NCBI RefSeq assembly: GCF_004343075.1
Contig: NZ_SLXP01000017.1
Coordinates: 1 to 64,000 of the forward strand
Length of the DNA stretch: 64,000 nt
Source of the DNA: Rhodovulum marinum
GTDB taxonomy: Bacteria; Pseudomonadota; Alphaproteobacteria; Rhodobacterales; Rhodobacteraceae
Reading direction: 5' to 3'
Shown here: positions 23,961 to 33,462 of the stretch, piece after piece
Numbering within the stretch: the stretch's first letter is position 1
Layout: each line of letters begins with the position of its first letter
The notes under the pieces: generated by a model
Databases searched by the model: none
What the model saw: the letters and a program-made list of their open reading frames with translations, nothing else
Told to the model about the DNA's origin: nothing
Translations under genes and position numbers: made by a program

Positions 23961-25882
23961 TTCGGCGCCGAGAAGCCGGTTGCAAACGTGGTGTTCCACG
24001 GCAAATCCTCCGTTTCGAATTGCGGCATGACGGTGGGTTTCCAGGGCGTGCTGAGCGACGAGGTTTCGGCCTTGGCGCGGAGATCGACGCCCATGGCCTT
24101 GAGGTCCGGGTTTTCGAACCACGGCGCGCGGTGCGCGATGATCGGGTTGGCGTTTTCGATGAAGAGCAGTTGCTTGCGTTCATGCAGCCGCATCAGCTCG
24201 TCGGGATAGGCCAGCTTGCGCTTGGCCGCCGCCCGCGTGTCGGTCTCGGTGGTCGAGTCCGAACTGCTCAGGCCACTGCCGCCCGAGCTTGTGCCGACCG
24301 TCCGCGCAATTGCCGAGCTGAAGTTCCAGACGGTGGTCTCGCCGCAGAGCGCGGAGAAATACTCCGCCGTCGTGCGATCCGTGCTCCCGAAATACTGCAC
24401 TACCCCCGAATTGCCGATGAAGGTTTCCCAGCCGTCGCCATAGACGCGCTTGAGCTGGCTGAGGTCTTGCACAATGCCCCAGAGCTGCATCCCGAAACCC
24501 GCCATCAGCCCATAGGCCTGTTCGACCATGGTCAGGTGGCCAAGCGCAGGCAATTCGTCGAGCAGGAACAGGATCGGCTTGTCGGGCTGCACCTCGATAT
24601 TGCGGGCATTGACGGTGATGGCTTGCTGCACCAGCAGGCGCAGCCACCGCCCGAACGCATGCAGCCGGTCGGCAGGCAGGCACAGATAGATCGTGACCTT
24701 GCCCGTTTTCAGCTCCTCGAAGCTGAAGTCGGATGCCGAGAGGTTTTCGCGCAGACGGGCGCTATCGAGGAAATGGGTTTCCGCCTGTGCCGAGGCCATG
24801 ACGTTGGACAGCAGCTTTTCATCCCGTTGCAGGAAGCGCGCGCCGGTGCTGGCCACGACATGGTGCGGGCTTTCCAGCATCCGCTCGAAGAGCATCTTCA
24901 GATTATCGCCATCGAGCAGCAGCAGATCGCGAACGCGCGGCAGGTGCCGTTGCCCGGCTTCGCGCTCGTCCGTCGCGACATAGAGGATCACGCCCTGCAA
25001 CAACCCCTTGGCTTCTTCCGCCCAGAACCGGTCACCGTGGCTGCCCTGCATGATCAGCGCATCGGCCAGCAGCATGGCGTTTTCAGTGATGTCCACATCG
25101 CCCGCTTGCAGCATATCCAGCGGATTGATGCGCGCGGCCTCGAACTCAAGATCACCGACGATGTTCCAGGGATCGACGGTCAGGACCTTTTGCCCCATAT
25201 CGCGGCGGGCTTTGGCCGTGATCTTCGCGTTTTCGCCTTTCGGGTCGATGACGAGCGCCGAACCTTTATACTTCAGCAAGTTGGGGATAATCTGCGTTAC
25301 ACCTTTGCCCGAGCGTGTCGGGGCAACTGTCAGCAGATGCCGGTCGCCCTTATAAGCAATGACCTCCTCCTCTGCGCCGTTGAAGAACGTGCCGAGCCGC
25401 AGCCCGTCCTTACCGAACACGCCGCGTTCCGTGAGTTCTTCGGCATCCGCCCATTTTGCAGAGCCGAAGGTGGACGGGACTTCGCCGAGTGCCTTGACCG
25501 CCGTGCCGAGCCAATAGCCGAGGGCTGCGAAAAACCCGATGGCCGAGAGCAGCGTGGTCAGGCTCCATCCCAGCGATCCGTTGTTGAAAACGGCGATGGC
25601 ACCGCCCACCGCAAGCGCGACCAAGGCAGCGACCTTGCGGAACTGCCGGGCTTTCGGGCTCAGAAACCAGCCAATCCCGAAGCCCAGGGCGGCCGACGTG
25701 CCCATCGTCGCGATCCGCACCATCATCAGATAGAGGCTCAGGTCGCGACTGCCGTATCCATATCCATAGCCATAGCTGCTATTGCCGAAGAGCGATTGCG
25801 CGACCGCTTCCCCGGCGGCAAGGACGGTCGTCCCCGCCAACACGGCGAGCGTTATGCGCCGTTTGAGTTTGAACCGTTTCAT
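23957..25882 (-). CDS. traG: TraG/VirD4-type conjugative coupling protein
   Basis: A 641-residue type IV coupling ATPase that links a relaxosome to a secretion channel at the inner membrane. The ATG at 25882 (MKRFKLKRR) follows AGGAG by ten bases. Two or three N-terminal membrane segments (ITLAVLAGTTVLAAGEAVA; a second cluster near residues 55-110) precede the ATPase. Walker A is APTRSGKGVTQ near residue 185 and Walker B is ILFLLDELPALG near 430. The TraG-type sequence PKGENAKITAKARR lies between. It lies 19 bp after the relaxase gene. No mating-pair-formation genes are in the window, so a helper system would be needed. Confidence 0.95.
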   Translation of the reverse strand: MKRFKLKRRITLAVLAGTTVLAAGEAVAQSLFGNSSYGYGYGYGSRDLSLYLMMVRIATMGTSAALGFGIGWFLSPKARQFRKVAALVALAVGGAIAVFNNGSLGWSLTTLLSAIGFFAALGYWLGTAVKALGEVPSTFGSAKWADAEELTERGVFGKDGLRLGTFFNGAEEEVIAYKGDRHLLTVAPTRSGKGVTQIIPNLLKYKGSALVIDPKGENAKITAKARRDMGQKVLTVDPWNIVGDLEFEAARINPLDMLQAGDVDITENAMLLADALIMQGSHGDRFWAEEAKGLLQGVILYVATDEREAGQRHLPRVRDLLLLDGDNLKMLFERMLESPHHVVASTGARFLQRDEKLLSNVMASAQAETHFLDSARLRENLSASDFSFEELKTGKVTIYLCLPADRLHAFGRWLRLLVQQAITVNARNIEVQPDKPILFLLDELPALGHLTMVEQAYGLMAGFGMQLWGIVQDLSQLKRVYGDGWETFIGNSGVVQYFGSTDRTTAEYFSALCGETTVWNFSSAIARTVGTSSGGSGLSSSDSTTETDTRAAAKRKLAYPDELMRLHERKQLLFIENANPIIAHRAPWFENPDLKAMGVDLRAKAETSSLSTPWKPTVMPQFETEDLPWNTTFATGFSAPK

Positions 25883-25901
25883 GTTCGTTGTTCTCCTGTT
25901 G

Positions 25902-27218
25902 CTAGAGCTCAAATCGCGGGCCACGATCACGGCGCCGCGTACGGTGAGGCGTCGCCTCGCGCTGCCGGTCACGCGGTGACCGGTCAGCGTCCGTCTCGGG
26001 GCTGCGCTCGGAGGTGCGCAGATATCGGGTGATGTCGCGGGCAAGCAGTCGGCGATTAGCGACATGCTTCCGGCGCAGGGCGTCGATCTGCTTTTGCAGC
26101 TCTTGCCGGTCTTTCATCTGGGCAAAGGCCAGCCGGTCGCGTTGCTCGCGGTCGCGCTTGGCGCAGGCAAGCGCATGCGCCTCGTTCTCCTGACGGATGA
26201 CGCGCGCCTTGCCGGTAACCTTGTCGAGCAGGCCTTTCAGCCCTTTGCGATAGCGCTCAGATCGTTCCTGCGCTTCCACTTGCCAGCGGTCTTGCTGTCG
26301 GTCTTTGAGGGTCTGGCGCTCCGTGCGGTGCGCTTTGACCATCTCGGCTTTCGCCTGCATGTGCGGAGCGAGATCGCGCTCATGCCTGGCATTCACCTCC
26401 TGGATGAAGGCCTTCAGCTTGGTGGTGAGGCGGGACCGGATGGCCGCCCTGGCCTCATTTACCGAGGGCAGGCCATCCGCCGCGCCGAACCGGGCGCGTA
26501 CCTCTTTGGTCTTCACCCCGATCCATTTCGGGAGGGCGAAAACCTCGCCCTCGATATTGAGAGCGACGAACCCGCGCCGGTCGCCCCTGGCGATGAAATA
26601 GCCCCGTTCGGCGAGGGCATTGCCCATCGCCGCCAGCGAATCCGACTGCGCCCATGCATCGCGGAACGCGTCCTTGATTTCGCGCGGGTCGAGCTTCAGG
26701 CGGCGTGCCTGCTGCCATTCATCGAGGGTGAAATTGAGGGGGCTCTTGCCGCCAAGCGTCTTCAGCCCCTCGGGTAGTCGCCAGCCGAAATCGAGATAGA
26801 GCTCTTTCGAGAGCGCCGTCAGCCTGTTCTTGAAATGCGGCAGATTGATCGCCGTCATGGTCTCGGCGTCGATCCGCGACCAGACGACATGGGCGTGCCG
26901 CCGCCCTTCTTTCTCGTGGATGACAATCGCCCGGGGTTGTCCGTCGAGGCCGAGCGCTTTCTCCGCCCGATCAGCCGCGTTCAGGAAATCCGCTTCGCTC
27001 GCCACCGCCTCTTTTGGCGGATTGAGGCTCAGCGAAAACATGAACTGCTTGCACTGCGTCGCCTTCGAGATCGCCTGCGCTTCCCGAAGGGCGCCGGTCA
27101 GGTCTTCGGCAACGAAGCCCCGAAGCTCCAGCAGTTCGACATGGTCGTTGTCCCGCTCATTAAGCAGATGGGCGGAGAGCTGCGTTGCGCCCGCGCGCTG
27201 AGAGCCCTTGAGGATCAT
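25902..27218 (-). CDS. Relaxase / mobilisation nuclease (VirD2-like)
   Basis: A 438-residue relaxase expected to nick the transfer origin and lead DNA into a recipient. The N-terminal part has KGSQRAGATQLSAHLLN (the start typical of this family), then the HxH metal-binding motif in VIHEKEGRRHAHVVWSRID near residue 130. The C-terminal half is a long lysine- and arginine-rich coiled coil. The start overlaps the mobC stop by four bases (ATGA). The clear catalytic tyrosine of classical MobP relaxases is not obvious near the N terminus, so the nucleophile is uncertain. Confidence 0.9.
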   Translation of the reverse strand: MILKGSQRAGATQLSAHLLNERDNDHVELLELRGFVAEDLTGALREAQAISKATQCKQFMFSLSLNPPKEAVASEADFLNAADRAEKALGLDGQPRAIVIHEKEGRRHAHVVWSRIDAETMTAINLPHFKNRLTALSKELYLDFGWRLPEGLKTLGGKSPLNFTLDEWQQARRLKLDPREIKDAFRDAWAQSDSLAAMGNALAERGYFIARGDRRGFVALNIEGEVFALPKWIGVKTKEVRARFGAADGLPSVNEARAAIRSRLTTKLKAFIQEVNARHERDLAPHMQAKAEMVKAHRTERQTLKDRQQDRWQVEAQERSERYRKGLKGLLDKVTGKARVIRQENEAHALACAKRDREQRDRLAFAQMKDRQELQKQIDALRRKHVANRRLLARDITRYLRTSERSPETDADRSPRDRQREATPHRTRRRDRGPRFEL

Positions 27219-27685
27219 AGCGTGAACCTCGATTTGGGCGGGGGCGTGGTCTTGGCGGTCGCGGCGCGGGCGAAACTCTGCGACGTGGACTCGGGCGGAC
27301 GCGGCTTGTCGCTGTCCTGAAGGCCAAGCGCGCGCATCAGCAGGACGCGCATGGCATGCACGTCTTCGCAGGCGCGCCTGATATCGGCCTTCGTCTCGTC
27401 GTCGAAATAGAGCGTGCCGGTATTGGCCGACTTGGCGAGTTGGTTGAGGTTGTTGCCGATCCGGCTCGCCCCAAGCGCGGCCAGCACCTCCGCCAGCAGC
27501 TTCTCGTCAGCCTCAGCCGCCTGACGGCGCTTGCGGTACTTCGGCGCGTCGGCCGCGAACACCAGCGACTTGATATACGACGCCAGCGGCATGCCACCGG
27601 CTTGCTGTTTCAGCTTGGCTTTCTCTTCGAAGCTCAGCCGTAGTGAGAACGGGGCTTCTCGTTTTCCAAATGGTCGGTCGGTCAT
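27215..27685 (-). CDS. mobC: MobC-like relaxosome protein (ribbon-helix-helix)
   Basis: A 156-residue accessory protein. The N terminus (APFSLRLSFEEKAKLKQQAG…LASYIKSLVF) is a ribbon-helix-helix DNA-binding domain. The middle contains the MobC signature LGASRIGNNLNQLAKSANTG. It would bind near the transfer origin and help the relaxase melt DNA. The ATG at 27685 opens the mobC-relaxase-traG operon. The 63 bases between it and the next gene are the most likely place for a short transfer origin, although no clear nick site is visible. Confidence 0.9.
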   Translation of the reverse strand: MTDRPFGKREAPFSLRLSFEEKAKLKQQAGGMPLASYIKSLVFAADAPKYRKRRQAAEADEKLLAEVLAALGASRIGNNLNQLAKSANTGTLYFDDETKADIRRACEDVHAMRVLLMRALGLQDSDKPRPPESTSQSFARAATAKTTPPPKSRFTL

Positions 27686-27748
27686 GGTCTGCTCTCCAGC
27701 CCACGACTGACCGACTATTCAGATCGAGATGTTCGCCGCCCGAAAGGC

Positions 27749-29551
27749 TCAGGCGGTTTGCGATCTCAGATGAACATCGGTGATGTCGTAGGCGTTGAAG
27801 AGCAGGTCAAATCCCTGTTTCTTCGCAGAAACCTTGGCTTCTGAGCCCTCAGGTAGGTTCAGATGGTTGCGAACCCCCGCAACCAACGAATCCGACACCC
27901 CGCCCGTAAAACGGCGGGGTTTGGCATTCCCGTCCCGCGAAAACGCAAGAATAGACCCAAGATCCCCGAAAAGCTCGATCGCGTGACCGTCTTCCGCGTC
28001 CGGATCCGGGATCAGCCGGATCTCAGAAACAAGACCACGCAGCAGATCCGCTGCCTCCGCCCGCGCCTCAGGGTCGTTCAGAGCCTTGGTCAGGTCCATG
28101 ACCTTCCGGGAATAAATATCCGACAAGCGGGGATGCAGCGTAACAGGCTCGGTCTCCGGCAGCGCTGCCAGCTTCTCTTCAAGCTCCGCACGTTCCGCCT
28201 CCAGCGCGTCCATCTTCGCCTTCATGCTCGGGTGGAACATGCCTTGGGTGATGGCGCTCACGATCGCATCGATCTCGGTCAAGACCTGCCCGTGACGCCG
28301 TTTTTGCGCTTCGCGGGTCGCCTGCGTCGCACGTCGCTCCCGCCGCATCTCTTTCCGGAATGCCTCGACAAACTCTCGGACCAGGTCTGGATGCATCAAC
28401 TCATGCTTGAGCCCTTCCAGCACGCGCCGTTCTACCGCTGTCCGGGAAATCAGCGCCCGGTTTGCGCAGGTTCCCCTGTTCCGGGCCCCCGAACAGCCAT
28501 ACTTCTTTCCGTTCATCAGCGTATATGCGGCCCCGCAGTCTCCGCACTTCAGCAATCCGGAAAAGAGGTAGGTTGGCCGTCGCGCCGCGCCGAAAGCATT
28601 CCGCGGCTGGTTCGAGGTCTTCATCGTCTTGCGGATGGCGCTCTGTCGCTCCTTGACCCTGTCCCAGAGGCCGTCATCGATGATCCGAAGATGCGGCACC
28701 TCCTCGATGATCCAAGCTTCCGGTGGGTTCAATCGTGCCTGCCGCTTGCCGGTCTCGGGATCCTTGATGAAATTCTGGCGGTTCCAGACCAGCTTGCCGA
28801 CATAAAGATCGTTATTCAGGATACCGGTTCCGCGCTTCCAGTTCCCGGAAATCGTCGAGAAGGACCACGTGCCCGCCCCCTTGCCGCCCGAGCGGGGCGG
28901 GGCGATCCCGTCCCTGTTCAACCCGACCGCGATGGTCCGTGGGCTCTTGCCCTGGTCATATTCCCTGAAAATCCGCCGAACGATCTCGGCCTCCGTCTCA
29001 TCGATCACGCGGTCTCCGGTCGTGAAGCTCCCGTCGGGCAGCGGCTGCCGGTTCAGGCGATATCCGTAGCTGATCCCGCCAGCCGATTTGCCCGCTTTCA
29101 CCCTGCCCTCCAAGCCTCGGTGGGTCTTCTGCGCAAGCTGGCGCAGGAACAGCGCGGACATTGTTCCCCCCAGCCCGATGTGCAGCTCGGAAATCTCGCC
29201 TTCCGCCTTCGTGAAGATGGCGACCCCGTTGAAGCGCATCCGCTTGTGCAGGCCCGCGATATGTTCCTGGTCCCGGCTCAGCCGGTCCAGCGCCTCCGCC
29301 ACCAGTACATCGAATTGCCCTTTCCGTGCCGCTTCCTGCATCTGCTGGAATTGTGGGCGCAGGTGCGTGGCCCCGCTGATAGCCATATCGTCGAAAACCT
29401 CGACCACCTCCCATCCCCGCTCCTCGCAGAGCCGACGGCAGGTCCGGACCTGGTCGGCAATCGAGGCTGGCGATTGCAAGTCCGTCGAATAGCGCGCGTA
29501 GATCGCAGCGCGCATGCGAGGAACAGTTCCAATGACGTCAGTCTTCATCAT
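27749..29551 (-). CDS. Large serine recombinase, second copy
   Basis: A 600-residue serine integrase, different from but parallel to the one at 2.2 kb. The catalytic serine is in AAIYARYSTDLQ, followed by ALDRLSRDQEH. The Recombinase domain contains HRGLEGRVKAGKSAGGISYGYR, and the zinc ribbon contains LLKCGDCGAAYTL plus GCSGARNRGTC. The ATG at 29551 overlaps the stop of the small upstream gene by 14 bases. The C terminus (SLVAGVRNHLNLPEG…) contains VAGV, encoded by bases matching the last 13 of tRNA-fMet, but then runs on for about 35 residues into other sequence. It may have been fused or rearranged at its attachment site. Confidence 0.93.
   Translation of the reverse strand: MMKTDVIGTVPRMRAAIYARYSTDLQSPASIADQVRTCRRLCEERGWEVVEVFDDMAISGATHLRPQFQQMQEAARKGQFDVLVAEALDRLSRDQEHIAGLHKRMRFNGVAIFTKAEGEISELHIGLGGTMSALFLRQLAQKTHRGLEGRVKAGKSAGGISYGYRLNRQPLPDGSFTTGDRVIDETEAEIVRRIFREYDQGKSPRTIAVGLNRDGIAPPRSGGKGAGTWSFSTISGNWKRGTGILNNDLYVGKLVWNRQNFIKDPETGKRQARLNPPEAWIIEEVPHLRIIDDGLWDRVKERQSAIRKTMKTSNQPRNAFGAARRPTYLFSGLLKCGDCGAAYTLMNGKKYGCSGARNRGTCANRALISRTAVERRVLEGLKHELMHPDLVREFVEAFRKEMRRERRATQATREAQKRRHGQVLTEIDAIVSAITQGMFHPSMKAKMDALEAERAELEEKLAALPETEPVTLHPRLSDIYSRKVMDLTKALNDPEARAEAADLLRGLVSEIRLIPDPDAEDGHAIELFGDLGSILAFSRDGNAKPRRFTGGVSDSLVAGVRNHLNLPEGSEAKVSAKKQGFDLLFNAYDITDVHLRSQTA
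27855..27885. other. Attachment-like sequence inside the 3' end of the second serine recombinase
   Basis: ACCCCCGCAACCA (27873-27885) equals the last 13 bases of the tRNA-fMet fragment at 2248-2260. Directly left, AGGTTCAGATGGTTGCG (27855-27871) is the reverse complement of the 17 bases at 2253-2269. The two parts form an inverted repeat, GGTTGCG/CGCAACC. This looks like a rearranged attachment core. Confidence 0.5.
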
Positions 29552-29714
29552 GCTCTGAAGGTCCTTCATGCATGTGCGGGATCGGGGTCTCGTTCTCCGT
29601 CAGTACGTCGTCACGGGCCTCCCGAGCGGCTTGCTGTGCGAGCAGCCGGGCCATTCCAACGAGTGCAGGATGTCGGTTCTCATTCCGAGCCGCAACTTCG
29701 ATATGCTTAGCCAT
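29538..29714 (-). CDS. Small protein preceding the second serine recombinase (58 aa)
   Basis: The ATG at 29714 opens MAKHIEVAARNENRHPALVGMARLLAQQAAREARDD…, ending in an acidic tail (EGPSEHDED). It overlaps the recombinase start by 14 bases. The same arrangement, with a similar L-x-R-x-LA pattern, occurs before the first serine recombinase. This suggests a conserved two-gene recombination module in which the small protein may assist or orient the reaction. Confidence 0.65.
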   Translation of the reverse strand: MAKHIEVAARNENRHPALVGMARLLAQQAAREARDDVLTENETPIPHMHEGPSEHDED

Positions 29715-30050
29715 TGCCCGCCTCCCCATGATGTGCCTGCGTGAGAAAACGGCCTTTGCGGGAAAACTGCCCAACGTTCGAAACGAAATTCCACATCGTC
29801 TTTCTCTTCTGCCTGCGCATCCTCTGCGGAAAGCCAGGGACGCCGATCTTCTTTTTGGGGCGCGTGATCCGCGCTCCGGCATGCAGGCTAAAAAGGATGT
29901 TTCGCACGCGATGCAAAGGGCGAGAGGCAAAAATAAAACTGTGGATTGTGCAGCCTATTCAGGGTGTTGAGCCCTTGTTTCCTTCCGGCAATGTCACTAC
30001 CGCGCGCGAGTCAATTCCCGGACGCACCCATATTGCGCGGCCGGGCGGCC
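29715..30050. other. 336-bp spacer at the right edge of the mobilisable block
   Basis: No supported gene and no strong repeat found. Promoters for the leftward recombinase pair should lie here. Base composition rises to very GC-rich just to the right, so this may be the junction between two acquisitions. Confidence 0.4.
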
Positions 30051-32153
30051 TTATGCGGACCGGTCCGAGGGTCTCCCCGAAAGGAATGGCCCCGTCTCCT
30101 CCGCCCCTACCGCCACATTGTCGCTGTCCCGAGACGACTGTCGCCCCGGCAACAAGGCCGTGAGCGCTGCGCCGGCCACCTCCCGCTCCTGCTCGAGTAC
30201 CTCGGCGATACGCAGGAGGTCGGCGATGTGGGCGTCCAGCAGGGCGGTGGCCCGGGCCTCGGCCGCGCGGAGATGGCGGTTCAGGCGGGCGCGCAGGGCA
30301 CGGTCGAGGGCGAGGCTCTCCAGATCGCGCGGCAGGGGCTGCCAGGCCGGGCCCATGCGTCCCATGCCCCATTGCAGCTCGATCCGGGCGGCCAGCTGCG
30401 TGGCCTGGGCTAGGTCGCTGTCCGGCCCCTCCCCGGCGCCGCTGGAGGGGGTGCCCAGCACCAGCTGTTCGGCCGCACGGCCGGCGAGGTGAAGGGCCAG
30501 CATGTCCTCGGCGCTGGCGCAGGTATGGAAGATCGGCTCGGGCGCAAGCACGGCGCCGCCCCGGGGCGAGACCTGCACCGAGCGTGCGGCCGGCAGGTCC
30601 AGCAGATGGGTCACCAGCAGGTGACCGGCCTCGTGCAGGGCGATGCGGCGCAGAACGCCCTTCGGGGTCGGCGGGCGCAGCCGGGCTGCGGCGCCGCGCA
30701 GGTCACCCAGGCAGACCGCCCGTTCCGCACTGCGGGCCATTGCCGCAGCCTGGCGGGCCAGGGCCACGAGATCGGCGCCAGTCAGACCGACCAGGTCGCG
30801 GGCCTCCGCGGCGAACTGCTCGGGGGGCAGATCGGGCAGATGCGCGGCGAGGATCGCGGCGATGCCGTCCTTGTCCGGCAACCCGATGGGGATCTTGCGG
30901 TCGAACCGGCCCGAGCGGACCACCGCCGGGTCGATGCGGTCGGGATGGTTGGTGGCGCCGATCACGATGACGCCCGCGGCCGCGTCGAGCCGGGAGAGCT
31001 GTTCCAGCAACCCGTTGACCGCGGAGGCCATGTAGCGCTCGTTGCGATCGCGTCCGCCGCGGCTGTGGAAGCTGTCCATCTCATCGAGGAAGAAGACCGC
31101 GGGCGCCGCGGCGATGGCGGCCTCGACATGGCCGTTCAGCGCGGCCAGCATGTCGCCCATATGCCCCTCCTTCTGGCATTCGGAGAAGCTGGTGGCGACC
31201 AGCGGCACCTCGAGCGAACCGGCCAGGGCGGCGGCGACCATGGTCTTTCCGGTGCCCGGGGGGCCGTAGAGCAGGAAACTGGATGGCACACGGCCCCAGT
31301 CCAGCGCCCCGGCGCGCCATGCGGCCACGTCCCGGACGAGCCCCTCCAGCTCGGTCACCAGGGCGGGCAGGCCCTTCACGTCGGCCAGGGTCGTCCGGGG
31401 CGCCGCGTTTGCGTCGTTGGCAACGATCCGGTCCAGCCGGTCCAGCACCGCCTCCGGGGTCGGGGCGGCGAAGGCGATGTCAAGATGCAGGGGCGTAAGG
31501 TGCCGCAGGCTGTCGGGGGCGGGCAGTCGATCGGGCCGGTCGGCCCCCCGGTGGGTCAGGGGCAGCAGGGCGGCCAGCATCTCCCGGTCCAGGAGCGGCA
31601 GAACCCGCGTGGCCGTCAGCAGGGGGCGCAGCTCCTCGCCCAGGGCGCTTGCATCCGGGGCGATGGCCAGCACGGCGTGGCCTGCGCGCAGGGCGGTGGT
31701 GATGCTTTCCCGGAATGCCGCCCGGCTGCGCGCGATGTCGGAGCGCAGGTCCCCGGGGCGGCGCTGCCCGACGATTTTGGCGCCTGCATGGCCCGCGGCC
31801 TGCAACGCCTCGCAGGCGGTGCGCGCAAGCTCCAGAAGGTCGGTGGGGACGGTGAGCAGGACCAGCGTTCCGGGCGCTCCCACGGGGGCGTCCTCCAGGG
31901 CCCGAGCGATACGCAGGATCAGCGACAGCGTTCCGGTAATGGGTGTCTCCACCCGCCGCCGGTCGCCGGGATCGCGTGCGGGCGGGACCGGAATGGTCCG
32001 GGTGTCCGGGAGCCTCGCTTCGGACTGGGCCATGAGATCGTCGGCGGTGGGCAGCGCATCGGCCTTGGTGCCCCGCGCGGCGGCGCGGATCTCGCGGGCG
32101 ACGCGGGCGCGGGCCGCGGCCAGGCCGGGCAGGGGGGAGGGCGAACTGGACAT
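30051..32153 (-). CDS. Soluble FtsH-like AAA+ ATPase with M41 peptidase domain
   Basis: A 700-residue protein. A unique N-terminal region of about 250 residues is followed by an AAA+ core: Walker A GPPGTGKT near residue 296, Walker B VFFLDEMDS near 350, and the arginine-containing GRFDRKIPIGLP. A peptidase M41 domain follows, with HEAGH near 506 and a later acidic ligand in GPDSDLAQAT near 579. This is the order found in FtsH, but no membrane segments are present, and the N terminus differs. Plasmid-borne versions of this type occur in Rhodobacterales; their substrates are unknown. It is the third of three leftward genes (174-aa, GIY-YIG, this one) with gaps of 100-180 bp. Confidence 0.88.
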   Translation of the reverse strand: MSSSPSPLPGLAAARARVAREIRAAARGTKADALPTADDLMAQSEARLPDTRTIPVPPARDPGDRRRVETPITGTLSLILRIARALEDAPVGAPGTLVLLTVPTDLLELARTACEALQAAGHAGAKIVGQRRPGDLRSDIARSRAAFRESITTALRAGHAVLAIAPDASALGEELRPLLTATRVLPLLDREMLAALLPLTHRGADRPDRLPAPDSLRHLTPLHLDIAFAAPTPEAVLDRLDRIVANDANAAPRTTLADVKGLPALVTELEGLVRDVAAWRAGALDWGRVPSSFLLYGPPGTGKTMVAAALAGSLEVPLVATSFSECQKEGHMGDMLAALNGHVEAAIAAAPAVFFLDEMDSFHSRGGRDRNERYMASAVNGLLEQLSRLDAAAGVIVIGATNHPDRIDPAVVRSGRFDRKIPIGLPDKDGIAAILAAHLPDLPPEQFAAEARDLVGLTGADLVALARQAAAMARSAERAVCLGDLRGAAARLRPPTPKGVLRRIALHEAGHLLVTHLLDLPAARSVQVSPRGGAVLAPEPIFHTCASAEDMLALHLAGRAAEQLVLGTPSSGAGEGPDSDLAQATQLAARIELQWGMGRMGPAWQPLPRDLESLALDRALRARLNRHLRAAEARATALLDAHIADLLRIAEVLEQEREVAGAALTALLPGRQSSRDSDNVAVGAEETGPFLSGRPSDRSA

Positions 32154-32268
32154 GGGGCAGCCTCCTGTTCCGGGAACAGAGGAAAAGCGGAAAAAACGGG
32201 GGAGTTGCTAGAGGGCAGGGCGGCGCCACCCAGGCCGGACACAGGGGGCCGGCCCGGGGGCACGCCGC

Positions 32269-33288
32269 TCAGCCCGCGCGGGGGACGTCGGGCGCGGCGA
32301 TGCCGCGGGCGATCCGGGTCAGCATGCGCTCGATCTCGGGCAACAGCCAGGGCGCGTAGATCTCGGTCACCACGTTGATCTGCCCGGCATAAAGCTTGGG
32401 CGGGATCACCGCCTTGGGAAAGCGGTGGCCCAGCTCGGCATGGGCGCGCTTCTCGGCGGCGCAGGCCGCATGGCCGGTGGGCATCGCCAGCAGGCGCAGG
32501 AAGGTGACTTGCGCGTCTTCCGGCAGGCCCAGCTGGTGGCGGAAGCGCTTCTCGGGATTGGCGCTGTAGCCGAGCTTGAGCACCGTCCGGCCGGTCCGGG
32601 GCAGGGTGATGCGGGCGAGATAGATGGTGGAGGGCTTGGCGGCCCAGCTCTCGCCGCAGACGGCGCAGTCGCACTGGCCCCAAGACATGTTGGCCACGGC
32701 AACGCGCTGCTCGTGGCCGCAGGCCTCGTGCCGGTAGAGGCGGTAATTGGAATTGCCCAGCGGGTCGGGACCGAGGCGGGTCCAGCCCTGGCGCCGGGCT
32801 TTGTCCTCTTCGCGGGCCTGCAGACAGGTCTCGCAGCGGATCGCCGTCTTGCCCGCGGCGGCTCGCTCGATGATCTCGAACTGTCGGCGCACCTCGTGGC
32901 CACATTCCGGAATGCGATAGCGCCCGTAATGGCGGTCTTCGGGGTCGCGGCCGAGATAGACCAGGCCGGCATCCTGCGCCGTGCTCCGGCGCCCGATCTC
33001 GGCGCAGCCCGCGCAGGCGGGTTGGGCGGTGCGCAGGGTGAAGACCTTTTGCGCGGTCACCGCGCCGCAGACCCGGCATTCCAGGGCCAGGTGATAGCGG
33101 TCGCGCACGCGGGCGAGGATGTTGAAGCCCTTGGCACGGGCGATCTTCTGCCAGTGATCCGGAATGGGGCCGTTATAGGTGACGGCCCAGGTCTCGGCCG
33201 GGACATGGCCCGAGCGGCGGGGGACATGGAGGGTGCTGCCGTCAAGCGAAACGGGCTGGAAGGCGGGGGAGGCGGGTGTCTTGCACAT
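32269..33288 (-). CDS. GIY-YIG nuclease with N-terminal zinc-binding repeats
   Basis: A 339-residue protein. The N-terminal two thirds contain repeated Cys-x2-Cys modules (ECRVCG, CAGCAE, RCETCL, CDCAVCG) mixed with aromatic repeats of the GRY/NYRLYRHEACGHEQR type. They look like tandem zinc-ribbon DNA- or RNA-binding units. The GIY-YIG domain starts near residue 208 (TIYLARI) and continues in VLKLGYSANPEKRFRHQL, with a conserved glutamate in AAEKRAHAEL. Cleavage of DNA is expected but unproved. The gene lies between a small protein gene and the FtsH-like gene. It is unrelated to the other two GIY-YIG genes in the window. Confidence 0.85.
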   Translation of the reverse strand: MCKTPASPAFQPVSLDGSTLHVPRRSGHVPAETWAVTYNGPIPDHWQKIARAKGFNILARVRDRYHLALECRVCGAVTAQKVFTLRTAQPACAGCAEIGRRSTAQDAGLVYLGRDPEDRHYGRYRIPECGHEVRRQFEIIERAAAGKTAIRCETCLQAREEDKARRQGWTRLGPDPLGNSNYRLYRHEACGHEQRVAVANMSWGQCDCAVCGESWAAKPSTIYLARITLPRTGRTVLKLGYSANPEKRFRHQLGLPEDAQVTFLRLLAMPTGHAACAAEKRAHAELGHRFPKAVIPPKLYAGQINVVTEIYAPWLLPEIERMLTRIARGIAAPDVPRAG

Positions 33289-33462
33289 GGCAGGATCCTT
33301 TTGAACAGGGGGCAGGGGCCAGGCGTGCGGAGCGCGCCCGATGGGGCAGGGCTTGTCCGGACAGGGACCGATCCCGGAAAACCGCGGGACAGACCGGTCC
33401 GCTCACCCGGGGCAAACGAGCACCGGATGCGGATGATCAGGTCAGTCCTGGAAAGGGGAGTG

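Noticed and set aside
23942-26032. 696-codon plus-strand open frame
   Set aside because: It is the high-GC antisense shadow of traG, whose Walker motifs and codon use are clear.
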